In this document: positions 63,701-64,000 of the stretch, one piece after another
How the letters are laid out: each line of letters begins with the position of its first letter
Numbering within the stretch: position 1 is the first letter of the stretch
Source: Actinomycetota bacterium
Lineage (GTDB): Bacteria; Actinomycetota; Acidimicrobiia; Acidimicrobiales; Ilumatobacteraceae
Length of the DNA stretch: 64,000 bases
Reading direction: 5' to 3'
NCBI GenBank assembly: GCA_016213625.1
Contig: JACQZZ010000103.1
Coordinates: 1 to 64,000 of the forward strand
The notes under the pieces: model-generated
What the model was told of the DNA's origin: nothing
Seen by the model: the letters and a program-made list of their open reading frames with translations, nothing else
The model's database searches: none
Position numbers and translations under genes: made by a program

Positions 63701-64000
63701 ATGACGTCGTCGAGCCGAGTGCTGCAGACCATGCTCGGCTCGCGCCTCGACTGGCGGCTCGAGGTCCCTCGCCGCCCGCGGCCACCCATCGCCGGGTTGC
63801 ACTGGCTGGGGCCGATGGCCGTCGTCCTCACCGTCGTCGCCATCTGGCCGGCCTTCTCCAGCGCCGTCGGCGAAGAGGACGACGCTGCGTTCGCGCTCTA
63901 CATCGGCGCCGTGTCCATCACCCTCATGGCGTGGAGCTTCTTCCTCGCTGTTCGCATGCGATTCCTCGAGCCACTGTTCGGCGGGTTGGACCGGATGTAT
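63701..64000 (+). CDS. N-terminal part of a probable ferric-reductase-like membrane protein
   Basis: The frame is open from the ATG at 63701 and is cut by the window edge at 100 codons. Two membrane segments are seen (LHWLGPMAVVLTVVAIWPAF and FALYIGAVSITLMAWSFFLAV), followed by RMRFLEPLFGGLDRMY. That ending resembles the loop before the heme-binding core of ferric-reductase-like transmembrane proteins. The identification depends on this one motif. Confidence 0.6.
   Translation, partial: MTSSSRVLQTMLGSRLDWRLEVPRRPRPPIAGLHWLGPMAVVLTVVAIWPAFSSAVGEEDDAAFALYIGAVSITLMAWSFFLAVRMRFLEPLFGGLDRMY

Overview
The window is high-GC, densely coded DNA with many GTG starts and many 1-8 base stop/start overlaps. 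The order argS-lysA-hom-thrC-rho-rpmE-prfA-prmC, the SARP and SoxR regulators, DUF222-HNH and LLM/F420-type genes point to an actinomycete. The overall style (DUF1800/DUF1501 pair, form II CoxL, DUF222-HNH) fits Acidimicrobiia such as the Ilumatobacter group. That placement is inferred from gene content; no ribosomal RNA is present to test it.

Region 1 (1-13.2 kb) is mostly on the minus strand: a form II CoxL-like molybdenum hydroxylase, a DivIC/FtsB-type division protein, enolase, MazG, a foldase-like lipoprotein and a SulP transporter. Plus-strand genes are two membrane proteins of unknown function and a glutaminase. A membrane-anchored alpha/beta hydrolase follows. Region 2 (13.2-19.8 kb) is regulatory: a SARP/ATPase regulator with a possible leaderless leader ORF, an overlapping lipoprotein, tRNA-Arg(CCG), SoxR with a textbook SoxR promoter driving an apparently leaderless gene, and a frameshifted L,D-transpeptidase.

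Region 3 (19.8-38.6 kb) is the housekeeping backbone for arginyl-tRNA, lysine and threonine synthesis and for translation and transcription termination. It is interrupted by a PemK/MazF-like gene, an LPXTG protein, a hairpin cluster where thrB might be expected, a winged-helix/MFS pair with a palindromic operator, and an exported DUF1800/DUF1501 pair. Region 4 (38.6-47.6 kb) holds catabolic enzymes (hydrolase, S9 peptidase, alcohol dehydrogenase, nucleoside hydrolase, thiolase-like protein), a RelB/RelE-type toxin-antitoxin module with a leaderless promoter, and a broken DUF222-HNH gene under an SOS-like box.

Region 5 (47.6-53.7 kb) contains the most unusual unit: fused UreAB, a divergent UreC with a His-rich N-terminus and an altered flap, an agmatine-deiminase-family enzyme and a small membrane protein, all tightly coupled and without urease maturation genes in view. 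Beside it is a baeRF-like protein with a small winged-helix regulator and a near-palindromic operator. Region 6 (53.7-64 kb) carries accessory metabolism: a glycosyltransferase, Baeyer-Villiger-type monooxygenase, SRPBCC protein, LLM oxidoreductase, Eis-like acetyltransferase, PfkB kinase, GAP-family membrane protein, a coupled MoaD-like/BNR-repeat/VOC set, and the start of a probable ferric-reductase-like protein cut by the window end.
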